The position numbers and the translations under genes are program-made. DNA of 64,000 nucleotides, taken from assembly GCF_003149245.1 (NCBI RefSeq), contig NZ_QGDL01000001.1, positions 585,089 through 649,088 of the forward strand. Reading direction: 5' to 3'. Of this stretch, positions 1-7,936 are shown piece by piece. Under the pieces are notes generated by a model. It saw only the letters and a list, made by a program, of their open reading frames with translations, ran no database searches and was not told the origin of the DNA. Numbering within the stretch: position 1 is the stretch's first letter; each line of letters opens with the position of its first letter. Source of the DNA: Faecalicatena orotica (GTDB taxonomy: Bacteria > Bacillota > Clostridia > Lachnospirales > Lachnospiraceae).

Positions 1-29
1 TATATGTTGACAAATAAGAGGATGCTGTT

Positions 30-293
30 ATGAAGATAAAGATCAGGACAACGGGATTTCATTTATCCATTCCCGTCCCCATCGGCATGGCCGGGTTCGT
101 TATCAGGGTGATCCCTGAACACGTCTTTCTGGAAATGAATAGGAATATACCCGAACCTTATTCCGGTTTGGTTACAAAAGAGAATGTGCGGATGATTCTG
201 GAAGAATGTCAGGATATTCTTAAAGAGAATAAAGGGCTTGAGGTGGTGCATGTGGAGGCTGCTGACGGAACCTTTGTGTCCATACGAATATAG
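30..293 (+). CDS. small conserved-looking hypothetical protein (87 aa)
   Basis: I cannot assign a function. The 87-residue protein has a short hydrophobic stretch near residues 10-30 (IPVPIGMAGFVIRVIPE) and then a charged, helical-looking half ending in a strand-like VHVEAADGTFVSIRI. It has no signal peptide, metal motif or nucleotide motif. An AGAGGATG ribosome binding site precedes the ATG. A reading frame open from base 1 ends in TGA at 31-33, overlapping this ATG as ATGA, so the gene is probably the translationally coupled last gene of an operon that begins before the window. It converges on oleate hydratase, with a shared terminator between them. Confidence 0.7.
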   Translation: MKIKIRTTGFHLSIPVPIGMAGFVIRVIPEHVFLEMNRNIPEPYSGLVTKENVRMILEECQDILKENKGLEVVHVEAADGTFVSIRI

Positions 294-334
294 AAAGTAT
301 GAGACGTACTTTCCTCGTATGAAACAAGAATAAT

Positions 335-371
335 AGAGGGAGATCTGCTAATTAAAGCATGGTCTCCCTCT
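335..371. terminator. hairpin between convergent genes
   Basis: A perfect 9-bp stem (335-343 with 363-371) lies between the end of the small plus-strand gene and the end of the minus-strand oleate hydratase gene. Extra pairing is possible inside the loop (TGCT/AGCA) and outside it (ACAAG/CTTGT). Its place between convergent stop codons suggests a bidirectional terminator, although the T-tract on the plus side is short. Confidence 0.6.
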
Positions 372-385
372 CCTTGTTCACATGG

Positions 386-2359
386 CTACATATTCTCTTT
401 CAGTACATCATGGTCTCTTAACAGCTTCTCTATAACGGTTCCCTTAACAAGACCGATCAAAGGCTTTTTCAATACATTAAGCGGTCCAGGCAGTTCGATC
501 TCGAGCGGGGATTTTCCATCCATCAGTTTTACGGAACTGTCGAGCAGTTCACGGATATCATACACACTTCCCCATACTTCCGGAACGCCCCTGTCGACGC
601 CGAGCAGTCCGTATACTGCTTCCATAGCCGTTCTTACTGAGTATTCTGTTGTGAAAACAGTATCCCTCGGTGTCTCGGCAAATTGTCCGAGAAAGGCAAA
701 GTTCACACAGCCATCCGGGATGACGTCCGGCCTGTCACCTTTTGTCCTTGGCATAAAGAATGCTGTGATGTACGGCATCATGGTCGGTACACATACGGCA
801 CTGTTTTCAGCCAGATCAGGAATCAGTTCGACCGGAACACCTAAGTGGAACAGCCATTCTTCGGTAATCTCTTTTCCGGTACATTCTTTCATCGGCTTTT
901 TCACATAATCCCCGGGCACATCTGTAAATAACCCATATACCCAGACGCATACCTTCTCCGGGTCCTGATCCTTGAACTGTCCCTGTCTGTTTATTGTCCA
1001 GCTCATCAGCCATTTAGAATCCTTACAGCTTACGATACCGCCTGTAACGACTTTTCCGCTTCTCGGGTCACGTTTACAGATATTTGTAATATAAGGGATA
1101 ATCTTATCATCCAGTGTTGTAATTGTAGCGGATTCCCAGTTCGTCTTCTGGATATCAGAGCAGAACTTCTCCGGATGTCCGAAGGACGGGTCCTGTTTAG
1201 CAATGTTTTTCCAGAGGCTCCAGCATCCGCTGGTCCTTACTTCCGCGTCACCGTTCGGTGCATGATTCTGATCGCCATAAATTGTTCCCTCCGTACAGCT
1301 GCCGTTTGTCACGAATACAAGGTCATTTTCGGTCAGAAGGATTCCTTTTTCAACGCCCTTCACTTTACACTCAATAGCTGTTGCGACTTTTTTGCTGCCT
1401 TTGCAGTCAAAGATAACATTCGTCACTTCCGTGTTGAACTGGAAATCAACGCCTGCCTTTTCCAGATATCTCTGCATTGGAAGAATCAGTGATTCATACT
1501 GGTTGTATTTTGTAAATTTGAGGGCGCTGAAATCCGGCAGGCCTCCGATATGGTGGATAAATCTCTGGAAATATAATTTCATTTCCAAGGCACTGTGCCA
1601 GTTCTCGAATGCAAACATGGTCCTCCAGTACAGCCAGAATGTAGAATCAAATACTTCTTCGTCAAACACATCTTCGATCGTTTTATCGTAAAGGTCCTCG
1701 TCTTTTGTCATGAAAAGTTTCATGATCTCCATGCAGCCCTTCTGGCTTAAGTTGAACTTTCCGTCCGTATGTGCATCTTCTCCCCTGTTCACCGTTGCCC
1801 GGCACAGAGAGTAATTCGGGTCATGTTTGTTCAGCCAGTAATACTCATCTAATACGGAGACATCCGGCGTCTCGATGGAAGGGATGCTATGGAACAAATC
1901 CCACAGGCATTCGAAATGATTTTCCATCTCTCTTCCGCCCCTCATGATATAGCCGCGGGTGGAATCGTATATGCCGTCACAGGCTCCTCCTGCAATATCC
2001 ATCGCTTCCAGTATGTGAATGTGGGAGCCCTCCATCTGGCCGTCCCTCACGAGGAAACATGCTGCTGCAAGGGATGCGAGTCCGCTTCCTACGATGTACG
2101 CATTTTTTTCATCCACGCCTTCCGGCTTCTCCGGACGGGCAAATGCTTCATAGTTTCCGTTCGTATACCGGATTCCTTTACTATTTTTCTCGTCTTTTCC
2201 ACGCTCTGTATTTCGGTATTCGTTTTCCTCTAATACAGTTGCTTTTTCTTTATTTTCGTCTTTTTTATTTTCTCTTGATTTCTTTGCATATAATGCAGCT
2301 GCACCTGCACCTACTGCAATTGCAGAAGCAACACCAAATTTTGTTCCTTTTTTTGCCAT
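386..2359 (-). CDS. ohyA: oleate hydratase (myosin-cross-reactive antigen family)
   Basis: Predicted FAD-dependent hydratase that adds water to the cis-9 double bond of oleate and related unsaturated fatty acids to give 10-hydroxy acids (EC 4.2.1.53), a detoxification or biohydrogenation-type activity in gut bacteria. The dinucleotide-binding motif AYIVGSGLASLAAACFL is near residues 85-105, and the family's RGGREME motif, which carries the catalytic acid, is near residue 140. The rest matches the family along its length. The protein is 657 aa because an N-terminal extension of about 65 residues holds a small-residue hydrophobic segment (about 8-25) and then a Lys/Glu-rich linker, so it may be tethered to or associated with the membrane. 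The gene is monocistronic behind its own promoter, and a TetR regulator lies just upstream on the same strand, a plausible controller. Confidence 0.93.
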   Translation of the reverse strand: MAKKGTKFGVASAIAVGAGAAALYAKKSRENKKDENKEKATVLEENEYRNTERGKDEKNSKGIRYTNGNYEAFARPEKPEGVDEKNAYIVGSGLASLAAACFLVRDGQMEGSHIHILEAMDIAGGACDGIYDSTRGYIMRGGREMENHFECLWDLFHSIPSIETPDVSVLDEYYWLNKHDPNYSLCRATVNRGEDAHTDGKFNLSQKGCMEIMKLFMTKDEDLYDKTIEDVFDEEVFDSTFWLYWRTMFAFENWHSALEMKLYFQRFIHHIGGLPDFSALKFTKYNQYESLILPMQRYLEKAGVDFQFNTEVTNVIFDCKGSKKVATAIECKVKGVEKGILLTENDLVFVTNGSCTEGTIYGDQNHAPNGDAEVRTSGCWSLWKNIAKQDPSFGHPEKFCSDIQKTNWESATITTLDDKIIPYITNICKRDPRSGKVVTGGIVSCKDSKWLMSWTINRQGQFKDQDPEKVCVWVYGLFTDVPGDYVKKPMKECTGKEITEEWLFHLGVPVELIPDLAENSAVCVPTMMPYITAFFMPRTKGDRPDVIPDGCVNFAFLGQFAETPRDTVFTTEYSVRTAMEAVYGLLGVDRGVPEVWGSVYDIRELLDSSVKLMDGKSPLEIELPGPLNVLKKPLIGLVKGTVIEKLLRDHDVLKENM

Positions 2360-2405
2360 AGCTGTTACCGCCTTTCTGAAGTATCTTTTTCTTTGCTACA
2401 GCTAC

Positions 2406-2434
2406 ATCATAGTCCTGAAGGTTCTATCCCGCAA
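2406..2434 (-). promoter_or_regulatory. ohyA promoter
   Basis: On the minus strand TTGCGG (2429-2434) and TATGAT (2406-2411) are separated by exactly 17 bp, about 45 bp ahead of the ohyA ATG. The perfect inverted repeat at 2439-2483 abuts its upstream side. Confidence 0.6.
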
Positions 2435-2438
2435 TTTA

Positions 2439-2483
2439 CAAAACAGGGGATTTGATAAAAAACTTATCAAATCCCCTGTTTTG
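2439..2483. repeat. 20-bp perfect inverted repeat between the tetR gene and ohyA
   Basis: The arms 2439-2458 and 2464-2483 are perfectly complementary over 20 bp around a 5-nt loop. The element lies 32 bp after the end of the tetR gene and 5 bp upstream of the ohyA -35 box. As RNA it would be a strong hairpin with a GGGG/CCCC core and could terminate the tetR transcript, but the tail is not a long T-run. As DNA it could be an operator for the adjacent TetR protein. The sequence does not decide between these. Confidence 0.75.
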
Positions 2484-2514
2484 TATAATACATGTAACTG
2501 TTCGGGTTTAAGAA

Positions 2515-3075
2515 TCATGAACGGCTGCTGAAATTCTGGATAGAGTTTGCTATATTTCCTTTCAGGGTAATGCTGAGTTTATCCGTGATATCCCCATAAT
2601 CCTCCTTCATCCCGTCCTTAATCCAGTCCAGCATGATTCCCACGAACCCGTATTTGTAAAAATCTGCAATGAAGGCCATTTCCTCTTCCGTAATATCAAG
2701 CCCCGCTGACTTCTCCTCCACAACACCGATCAAAAGGCTGTGGGTCAGCTTGAACAGATAATTCTCGATCTGCTCACGGCTGAGCGTACGGTACACGTTC
2801 ATGATAAAGGGCTTATTTTCAATGACAGCCTCAAAAATCTGCTGCAATCCTTCCTGCCATGTATCATAAGTTTTCTTTCCCTGAAGCGCCCGTCTGGCAT
2901 CCTCCAGGCATACCCATTCTATCAGGTCATATATATCTTTAAAATGATAGTAAAAAGCCATGCGGCTGATTCCACAGTCATTCGTTATATCGCTGATTGT
3001 AATCTTATCCACCGGCTTTTGCAGGAGCAGTTTTTTCAAAGACGTTTCCAGTGCATATTTTGTTGTATTTGACAT
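2515..3075 (-). CDS. TetR/AcrR family transcriptional regulator
   Basis: A 186-residue protein with an N-terminal TetR helix-turn-helix: residues about 8-55 read TKYALETSLKKLLLQ, then ITISDITNDCGISRMAFYYHF. The rest is a helical ligand and dimer domain. I start it at the ATG at 3075 because a GGAAGGAG site sits just upstream; an in-frame extension of 19 residues has no such site. A 14-bp palindrome at 3121-3134 upstream is a likely autoregulatory operator. The gene precedes ohyA on the same strand, so a role in sensing fatty acids or membrane stress is plausible but is inference only. Confidence 0.88.
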   Translation of the reverse strand: MSNTTKYALETSLKKLLLQKPVDKITISDITNDCGISRMAFYYHFKDIYDLIEWVCLEDARRALQGKKTYDTWQEGLQQIFEAVIENKPFIMNVYRTLSREQIENYLFKLTHSLLIGVVEEKSAGLDITEEEMAFIADFYKYGFVGIMLDWIKDGMKEDYGDITDKLSITLKGNIANSIQNFSSRS

Positions 3076-3120
3076 GATGAACTCCTTCCTCTTGGCATCG
3101 CAAAATAGATTGCTTACCTG

Positions 3121-3134
3121 AATTGTACACAATT
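3121..3134. promoter_or_regulatory. palindromic operator candidate upstream of the tetR gene
   Basis: AATTGT-AC-ACAATT is a perfect 6+6 bp dyad around 2 bp, 46 bp ahead of the TetR start codon. Such a site near the promoter is typical of TetR autoregulation. No clear -35/-10 pair could be fixed around it. Confidence 0.45.
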
Positions 3135-3140
3135 TTTATG

Positions 3141-3162
3141 AAAAAGGAAAGAGTCCTCTCTT
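3141..3162 (-). terminator. weak terminator at the end of the ribose operon
   Basis: On the minus strand, just after the rbsB stop codon, a short stem AAGAG/CTCTT with a 4-nt loop is followed by TCCTTTTTC. The stem is short but the T-rich tail and position fit an operon end. Confidence 0.4.
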
Positions 3163-3169
3163 ACATTAT

Positions 3170-4090
3170 CTACTTAATCAATTCCACTTCTACCGGGATG
3201 GATTTTTCCACACTCTCACCGCTGATCATCTTCAATGCTGTCAATACGGCAGTCTCTCCCATAAGCTCCGGCTTCTGTGCAACCGTTGCTGCCATCTTTC
3301 CTGCCTTTACTGCTGCCACTGCATCATCAGTCGCGTCGAAACCGACTACTTTGATGTCCTTCCCGGATGCGGCGATTGCCTCTACCGCTCCGAGTGCCAT
3401 CTCATCATTGTGTGCAAATACACCCTTGATCTCACCGTCGGACTGCAGGATATTTTCCATAACGTTCATCCCCTCTGCACGGTTAAAATTTGCGGACTGG
3501 CTTGCCACAACGTCAAAATCCTGATCCGCTACCAGATGGAAACCATCTCCACGGTCAATTGTTGCGGATGCACCCGGAACGCCCTGAATCTCCGCTGCCT
3601 TCGCGCCTTCTCCAATCAGTTCCTTCAGGTACTCCGTTGCCATTTTTGCACCCTCCACGTTATCAGATGCAATCTGGCAGTCCACTTCCGCACCGTTTAC
3701 CACACGGTCCACAGAAATGACTTTGATCCCTTTTGACAGCGCGTCTTTTACGACAGGGCCCACTGCATCAGAATCTACCGGATTAACGATCAGCACGCTC
3801 ACGTTTCTGGAAATCAGATCTTCGATGTCACTTGTCTGCTTAGCCGCGTCATCTCCGGCATCTACGACAATCAGATCTGCATCTTCCTCTGCCGCTGTTT
3901 CCTTTGCCCCGTCGGAAAGGGATACGAAGAACGGGTTGTTCAGTGTGGATACGGAGAATCCGATTGCCCCGCTTCCCTCCGATACAGTTCCCGAATTATC
4001 CTCTCCGTCTATTGTGATTGCATTGCATCCTGTAGCTGTAAATAAGACTGCACATGTCAGTACTGATACCATTAATTTCTTTAATCTCAT
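3170..4090 (-). CDS. rbsB: ribose ABC transporter substrate-binding lipoprotein
   Basis: Periplasmic-binding-protein-like domain of the ribose/galactose type (type I fold), which captures D-ribose outside the cell and delivers it to RbsA/RbsC. An N-terminal lipoprotein signal (MRLKKLMVSVLTCAVLF) ends in the lipobox TATGC, so Cys becomes the lipid anchor of the mature protein, followed by an acidic linker and the core from about residue 43 (IGFSVSTLNNPFF). I chose the ATG at 4090, with AAAGGTG 7 nt upstream. An in-frame GTG at 4099 would add three residues. It is the last gene of rbsRKDACB. Confidence 0.94.
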   Translation of the reverse strand: MRLKKLMVSVLTCAVLFTATGCNAITIDGEDNSGTVSEGSGAIGFSVSTLNNPFFVSLSDGAKETAAEEDADLIVVDAGDDAAKQTSDIEDLISRNVSVLIVNPVDSDAVGPVVKDALSKGIKVISVDRVVNGAEVDCQIASDNVEGAKMATEYLKELIGEGAKAAEIQGVPGASATIDRGDGFHLVADQDFDVVASQSANFNRAEGMNVMENILQSDGEIKGVFAHNDEMALGAVEAIAASGKDIKVVGFDATDDAVAAVKAGKMAATVAQKPELMGETAVLTALKMISGESVEKSIPVEVELIK

Positions 4091-4110
4091 AACTTTCACC
4101 TTTCCTTTCT

Positions 4111-5049
4111 CTAACGCTTGCGGTCTGACAGTACGGCAACGAGGATGACAAGCCCCTTGATGACGTCCTGATAATAGGATGAAACGCCTAAGATATTCAG
4201 TCCGTTATTCAATACTGCAATGATCAGCACACCGATCAGTGTCCCGTATATTTTTCCACGTCCGCCGCTCATACTTGTTCCGCCAAGCGCTACTGCCGCG
4301 ATTGCATCCAGTTCATATCCGTCACCGAGTGTCGGCTGTGCGGAACCGAGTCTGGAGAGCAGGATCAGACCTGAAAGAGCTGCCATGAAACCAGAAATTG
4401 CATACGCTATAATTTTCGTCCTGTGAATATTGATCCCGGCGAGTTTTGCACACTTTGCATTGCTTCCGGTTGCATAGATTGCACGTCCGAAAGTTGTTTT
4501 CTGCAGCAGGATGTAAAATCCGATAAAAATAAGAAGCAGCAGGATAACTGGAATCGGAATATGGTAGAAATTCCCTTTCCCCACAACTTTCAATGTAAAA
4601 CTGTCTCCAAGGTTGGAAATCGGCTTTCCATTTGTAAAAATCATTGTCAGGCCGCGGTAAACTGTCATCGTAATTAATGTTGCAATAAACGGCTGGAGCC
4701 TTCCTTTTGTTACAAGTACACCGCTCACACAGCCGAGCAGGATCCCGATCACAAGTGCAAGGAGCATTGCCAGACCTACCGGCACGCCGCTTACGATCAT
4801 GCCTGCACACAACGCGGTCGAAAGGGCGAGCACAGAGCCGACTGAAAGGTCGATGGCATCTGTCAGGATGACACACGTCATGCCGAATGCGATCAGTCCG
4901 TTGATGGAAGACTGGCGCAGCAGGGATAAAAAGTTATTCCATGTTCTGAATTCAGGGCTTACACAGCTGATTCCCACTACAAGCAGAATCAACGCGATCA
5001 GGGCGCCCAGATCCTGGGCATGATTTAAAATTTTCTTTTTCTCATTCAT
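4111..5049 (-). CDS. rbsC: ribose ABC transporter permease
   Basis: Polytopic inner-membrane permease of the RbsC/BPD_transp_2 family that forms the ribose channel with RbsA and RbsB. Hydrophobic segments cover most of the 312 residues, and the conserved stretch near residues 205-265 (GINIHRTKIIAYAISGF, then ELDAIAAVALGGTSMSGG with the EAA-like loop) is intact. Its ATG shares one base with the rbsA stop (TAATG), so translation is coupled. The usual family length is about 310-330 aa. Confidence 0.95.
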   Translation of the reverse strand: MNEKKKILNHAQDLGALIALILLVVGISCVSPEFRTWNNFLSLLRQSSINGLIAFGMTCVILTDAIDLSVGSVLALSTALCAGMIVSGVPVGLAMLLALVIGILLGCVSGVLVTKGRLQPFIATLITMTVYRGLTMIFTNGKPISNLGDSFTLKVVGKGNFYHIPIPVILLLLIFIGFYILLQKTTFGRAIYATGSNAKCAKLAGINIHRTKIIAYAISGFMAALSGLILLSRLGSAQPTLGDGYELDAIAAVALGGTSMSGGRGKIYGTLIGVLIIAVLNNGLNILGVSSYYQDVIKGLVILVAVLSDRKR

Positions 5050-6536
5050 TAGATTGTTCCTCCTGTTGCTAACGTCATAACATTTTCCTGATTTGCTTCC
5101 TCTTTGCTTATAATTCCTCTGACAAGGCCTTCACGCACTACCATGACCCGGTCGCTCATCCCGAGAACTTCCGGCAGTTCAGAGGAAACCATGATGATCG
5201 CCACACCCTTTGCCGCCAGCTTATTAATGATTGTATAAATCTCCTTTTTTGCACCAATATCCACACCACGTGTTGGTTCATCCAGAATGAGGATTTTCGG
5301 GTCTGTATAAATCCATTTTGCAAACACAACCTTCTGCTGGTTTCCGCCGCTTAAGTTGTTACATTCGTGATCCGGTCCGAAGCATTTAATGTGGAGTTCC
5401 TCTATCGCCCTGCTCACCAGATCTGCCTCTTTTTTCTTCTTTAAAAATACTTTCCGGCTGGATACTTTATCCAGATTGGCAAGTGCAACGTTTGTCTGAA
5501 TGCTTTCTTCCAGCATCAGACCTTCTGTCTTTCTGTCCTCCGTGATAAATCCAATTCCGTATTTCATTGCCTGCATAGGTGATTTAATCTGTACTTCTCT
5601 GCCTTCAATCAGGATATGTCCGCTGTCATAGGAGAGGTTTCCGAATATTGCCTGCATAATCTCCGTACGCCCGGCGCCCATGAGTCCTGATACCCCAAGC
5701 ACTTCACCCGCACGGACTGAAAAGCTTACGTTCTGGAAAATGCCCTCTTTTGTAAGGCCTTCCACACTAAGTATTTCTTCTTTTATTTCACAGCTTCGTG
5801 CAGGATAGCGCTCCCCGATCTCACGCCCGATCATCATCTTGACAATCTCATTCATGTTTGTATCCGGGATGTTCTTCGTTCCCACATAGGTTCCGTCCCG
5901 CAGCACGGAGATACGGTCGCAGAGTTCAAAAATCTCTTCCATACGGTGGGATATGTAAACGATGGAAACGCCTGATTTCCGAAGCCCCTGAATGACTTCA
6001 AAAAGCACCGCTGTCTCGCTCTGAGTAAGTGCTGCCGTCGGCTCATCCATAATAATAACTTTGGCATCCACCATCAGTGCTTTGCAGATCTCTATCATCT
6101 GCTGCTGTCCGACAGACAGATTGGACATCGTTTCTGCCGGGGAGATGGATACTCCCAGCCTGTTCAATGCTTCCTCCGCCTTTTTCCTCATTGCTTTGGA
6201 ATCACAGAGGCCGAATCTTCCTTTGATCTCCTTCCCCATGAAAAGGTTTTCCTCCACAGTCAGATCAAACAGCACGTTTAATTCCTGATGGATAAATACG
6301 ATTCCGTCCTTCTCCGCTTCCTGAGGATTCCTGTAGTGGACCTCTTTCCCATCCACATACACTTCCCCGGCATCCTTTGTATATACGCCGGTCAGTATCT
6401 TCATCAGTGTGGATTTTCCGGCGCCATTTTCCCCCATCAGCGCATGGACTTCCCCGTCACCTAAGACAAATCCGGCATCTTTCAGAACCTGGTTAGATCC
6501 GAAAGCTTTGTCAATTCCTTTCATTTCTATCTGCAT
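5049..6536 (-). CDS. rbsA: ribose ABC transporter ATP-binding protein (two ATPase domains)
   Basis: Fused double ATPase (495 aa) that powers ribose import. The first half has Walker A GENGAGKST (about 36-44), the signature LSVGQQQ and Walker B VIIMDEPT. The second half has a degenerate Walker A (GLMGAGRTE), the signature LSGGNQQKVV and Walker B ILILDEPTRGVD, the usual asymmetry of RbsA/MglA proteins. An AGGAGGA ribosome binding site precedes the ATG. It lies 38 bp after rbsD and overlaps rbsC by one base. Confidence 0.96.
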   Translation of the reverse strand: MQIEMKGIDKAFGSNQVLKDAGFVLGDGEVHALMGENGAGKSTLMKILTGVYTKDAGEVYVDGKEVHYRNPQEAEKDGIVFIHQELNVLFDLTVEENLFMGKEIKGRFGLCDSKAMRKKAEEALNRLGVSISPAETMSNLSVGQQQMIEICKALMVDAKVIIMDEPTAALTQSETAVLFEVIQGLRKSGVSIVYISHRMEEIFELCDRISVLRDGTYVGTKNIPDTNMNEIVKMMIGREIGERYPARSCEIKEEILSVEGLTKEGIFQNVSFSVRAGEVLGVSGLMGAGRTEIMQAIFGNLSYDSGHILIEGREVQIKSPMQAMKYGIGFITEDRKTEGLMLEESIQTNVALANLDKVSSRKVFLKKKKEADLVSRAIEELHIKCFGPDHECNNLSGGNQQKVVFAKWIYTDPKILILDEPTRGVDIGAKKEIYTIINKLAAKGVAIIMVSSELPEVLGMSDRVMVVREGLVRGIISKEEANQENVMTLATGGTI

Positions 6537-6574
6537 ACTTCTTCCTCCTAAAGGTCCTCCGCATCCGGCTGCTG

Positions 6575-6982
6575 TTAAAACAGGCAGGCTGACTGCAGGA
6601 TGATATTTGCATATGGTGTTGTCTCTCCGGTCCTGATCACGGCCTTACATGATTTTGTTCTTTTTTTCAGTTCTTCATGAGAAACAAACTCTGTTTTGAA
6701 ACCGGTTTCAAAAGTGGCAGATAATGACTGTATTTCATTCAAAACCTCTGGATTCTTTTCTTTGATTTCTTCCGCAAGTACTATTTTTTCAATCTTCATG
6801 TCTGCGGACACAGCTTTGAGCACATCCATAAAAGACGGCATGCCTTTTACAAGTGCCAGATCAATACGTTCCGTCTCCTCCGGAACCGGAAGTCCGCAGT
6901 CCCCGACTGCAATCGTATCTGTATGCCCCATATAGGAGAGCACCCTTGAAATATCTGCGTTTAATATTCCTGATTTTTTCAT
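6575..6982 (-). CDS. rbsD: D-ribose pyranase
   Basis: Small cytoplasmic RbsD/FucU-family mutarotase that interconverts beta-pyranose and furanose forms of D-ribose so that ribokinase can use it. The catalytic His lies in the GHTD motif near residue 20, followed by the family signature AVGDCGLPVP, and the C-terminus carries RTGETTPYANIIL. I start it at the ATG at 6982, preceded by AAAGGAGG; the adjacent GTG at 6985 is possible. A 20-bp palindrome that matches the promoter operator is embedded in the coding sequence, at FETGFK. Confidence 0.95.
   Translation of the reverse strand: MKKSGILNADISRVLSYMGHTDTIAVGDCGLPVPEETERIDLALVKGMPSFMDVLKAVSADMKIEKIVLAEEIKEKNPEVLNEIQSLSATFETGFKTEFVSHEELKKRTKSCKAVIRTGETTPYANIILQSACLF
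6694..6713. promoter_or_regulatory. intragenic RbsR operator-like palindrome in rbsD
   Basis: A perfect 20-bp palindrome centred on GAAACCGGTTTC lies inside rbsD. The same GAAAC-GTTTC half-sites form the promoter operator at 8973-8988 and a site in rbsR at 8798-8809. Palindromes of this form are typical LacI-family operators. Codon constraint could create it by chance, so binding is inferred. Confidence 0.5.
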
Positions 6983-7005
6983 CACTTTTCCTCCTTTCTT
7001 TCCTT

Positions 7006-7896
7006 CTATATCCTGTTAAGCTCTGCCGTTACTTCTTCGAATGTCGGCATGCCGCCCTGTGCCCCAAATTTTTCTGTAGAAAGGCTCGCTGCAATATTTC
7101 CAAATCTCAGAGCGTCTTTTACACTCTCACCTTTTGCAATCTGTACGGTAAATGCCCCGTTCAATGTATCTCCGGCACCTGTTGTGTCTACAACTTCCGC
7201 CCTGCGTGCAGGAACCAGCAGTACTTTTCCTTCTGCAAGGCACATGCTGACACCTTTTGCCCCCTGGGTGATGAGAAGTTTCTCCGGATATTTCTGAAGA
7301 AGTTCTTCTGTCGGAATTTCTTCGCCGAAAATAATCTTTGCCTCATGCTCATTCGGAGTCAGATAGGTAACCAGATCAACGATCTCCTTTTTCACCGGTC
7401 TTGCTGGTCCCGGATTGAGCACTACCTTTACATTGTTTTCGTGACAGAGGCGGATAACATATTCATTTGTCTCCTGCGGTATCTCATGCTGCAGGACTAC
7501 GACCTCAGACTGGAGCAGTTCCTCTTTGATACTATCCACATATGCTTTATCCACACAATCATTCGCTCCAGCCACCACGATGATCGTGTTATCATTCTCC
7601 CCGACCGTAATCAGGGCAATCCCCGTCGGTACACCGTCCACAGCACGGATATTGTTTGTCTTAACCCCCATGTCCTTCAGATTCTGAACCAGTTCTTTCC
7701 CTGCACTGTCATTCCCGACGCACCCGAACATTTCCACATCCGCGCCCAGCTTCGCCATCGCCACTGCCTGATTCGCCCCTTTCCCTCCGGGAATATACTT
7801 TAAATCCTCCCCTTTGAGAGTCTCACCCTTGAGCGGAATCCGTTCCGCTTTTACTGTCATATCCATATTGATGCTGCCTACCACTGAAATCTTCAT
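7006..7896 (-). CDS. rbsK: ribokinase
   Basis: PfkB-family kinase that phosphorylates D-ribose to ribose-5-phosphate with ATP. Residues about 35-45 show the substrate motif GGKGANQAVA; near residue 225-245 the PfkB signature VDTTGAGDTLNGAF holds the catalytic Asp and anion hole. 296 aa is within the normal range (about 300). GGGAGGAAAT precedes the ATG. It is the second gene of the rbs operon, 40 bp after rbsR. Confidence 0.96.
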   Translation of the reverse strand: MKISVVGSINMDMTVKAERIPLKGETLKGEDLKYIPGGKGANQAVAMAKLGADVEMFGCVGNDSAGKELVQNLKDMGVKTNNIRAVDGVPTGIALITVGENDNTIIVVAGANDCVDKAYVDSIKEELLQSEVVVLQHEIPQETNEYVIRLCHENNVKVVLNPGPARPVKKEIVDLVTYLTPNEHEAKIIFGEEIPTEELLQKYPEKLLITQGAKGVSMCLAEGKVLLVPARRAEVVDTTGAGDTLNGAFTVQIAKGESVKDALRFGNIAASLSTEKFGAQGGMPTFEEVTAELNRI

Positions 7897-7936
7897 ACCA
7901 TTTCCTCCCTGCTTATGTTACTTAGGCCTGGTCCTT

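Noticed and set aside
6853-7803. A 316-codon plus-strand frame over rbsD/rbsK
   Set aside because: It is antisense to rbsK and the end of rbsD, both strongly recognised, and has no ribosome binding site or motif.
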